DNA of 64,000 nucleotides from Maribacter forsetii DSM 18668. GTDB taxonomy: Bacteria; Bacteroidota; Bacteroidia; Flavobacteriales; Flavobacteriaceae. How positions within the stretch are numbered: the first letter of the stretch is position 1; each line of letters starts with the position of its first letter. The stretch is from contig NZ_JQLH01000001.1 in NCBI RefSeq assembly GCF_000744105.1, forward strand, positions 4,450,367 to 4,514,366, read 5' to 3'. The position numbers were made by a program, and so were the translations under genes. Under the pieces are notes generated by a model that did no database searches, had not been told where the DNA came from, and was given only the letters and a program-made list of their open reading frames with translations. Of this stretch, positions 63,802 to 64,000 are shown piece by piece.

Positions 63802-64000
63802 TATCTATACTCTGGATTTTCAAACTCCCACCGTTTGCCATCATTCCCATTGGGTACGGCTATTTCCGTAGTTGGGGTAACCGTTATTGTCTTTCAACAT
63901 TCTGGCTAAATGCAATAGTTTGTAGGTCATAAAAGTGGTGTTTCTATTGGTGAAATCACTATCAAAACCTACGGGTTCTTTAAAACCTGGGGAAAATATT
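63802..64000 (-). pseudogene. 3' part of flavodoxin-like/NAD(P)H oxidoreductase gene, apparent frameshift
   Basis: Only the C-terminal about 65 residues are in the window. From the window edge the frame reads IFSPGFKEPVGF, then FMTYKLLHLARMLKDNNGYP and NYGNSRTQW. It then hits TGA after one residue. Removing one base from the G run at 63846-63848 restores NDGKRWEFENPEYR and a TAG at 63802. The restored tail fits flavodoxin-family oxidoreductases known in Bacteroidota. Family call from the short tail only, hence moderate confidence. Same strand and direction as the SigZ-like gene. Confidence 0.5.

Overview
The window looks like chromosomal DNA of a marine-type member of the Flavobacteriaceae (Bacteroidota). 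The evidence is AT-rich DNA, the Bat aerotolerance operon, an IPExxxVDY-family protein, OmpA with thrombospondin type 3 repeats, split AddA/AddB-like proteins, and repeated promoters of the flavobacterial type (TTTG, about 19 nt, TAnnTTTG). A Maribacter/Zobellia-like genus would fit, but the genus cannot be fixed from the sequence alone.

Layout. 1-9 kb: moxR (5' end outside the window), DUF58, a two-helix membrane protein, batA, batB, batC, batD and batE, one plus-strand operon of envelope von Willebrand/TPR proteins. 9-14.6 kb: a small exported protein, a SulP transporter, a Usp-like protein, a beta-carbonic anhydrase and a second SulP transporter with a STAS domain, probably a bicarbonate or other anion uptake cluster. 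14.7-16.1 kb: pheS and a small unknown gene. 16.3-23.2 kb: a GbsR/MarR-type regulator, a complete HAE1-type RND efflux operon and a TetR regulator. 23.2-24.8 kb: a CYTH protein and dinB. 25-31.3 kb: a small membrane protein and a second RND efflux operon. 31.5-41 kb: a PAS protein; pyk, an IPExxxVDY gene, rnc, fabF and acpP on the minus strand; purN, an RNase H, a PfkB kinase and purF on the plus strand.

41.0-41.8 kb has no protein gene. It holds four near-identical short transcription units about 200 bp apart. Each has a TAnnTTTR-like box 5-6 nt before an almost invariant 40-nt head and a Rho-independent terminator. I read this as a tandem array of small RNA genes, and it is the most interesting object in the window.

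41.9-53.3 kb: sodA, an AddA-like helicase-nuclease, kbl, ompA, an AddB-like nuclease, an SDR and a sugar MFS transporter. 53.4-59.9 kb: minus-strand accessory genes (AraC regulator, a membrane protein, a second SDR, a thioredoxin-fold lipoprotein, two leucine-rich-repeat proteins, two unknowns). 60-64 kb: a stand-alone nuclease with a TerB-like segment and a PD-(D/E)XK domain, phzF, a SigZ-like sigma factor and the 3' end of a flavodoxin-like gene. The last two both carry an apparent one-base insertion in a short G run. Two copies of a degenerate heptanucleotide repeat lie in this last part.

No tRNA, rRNA, CRISPR array, transposase or prophage gene was found.
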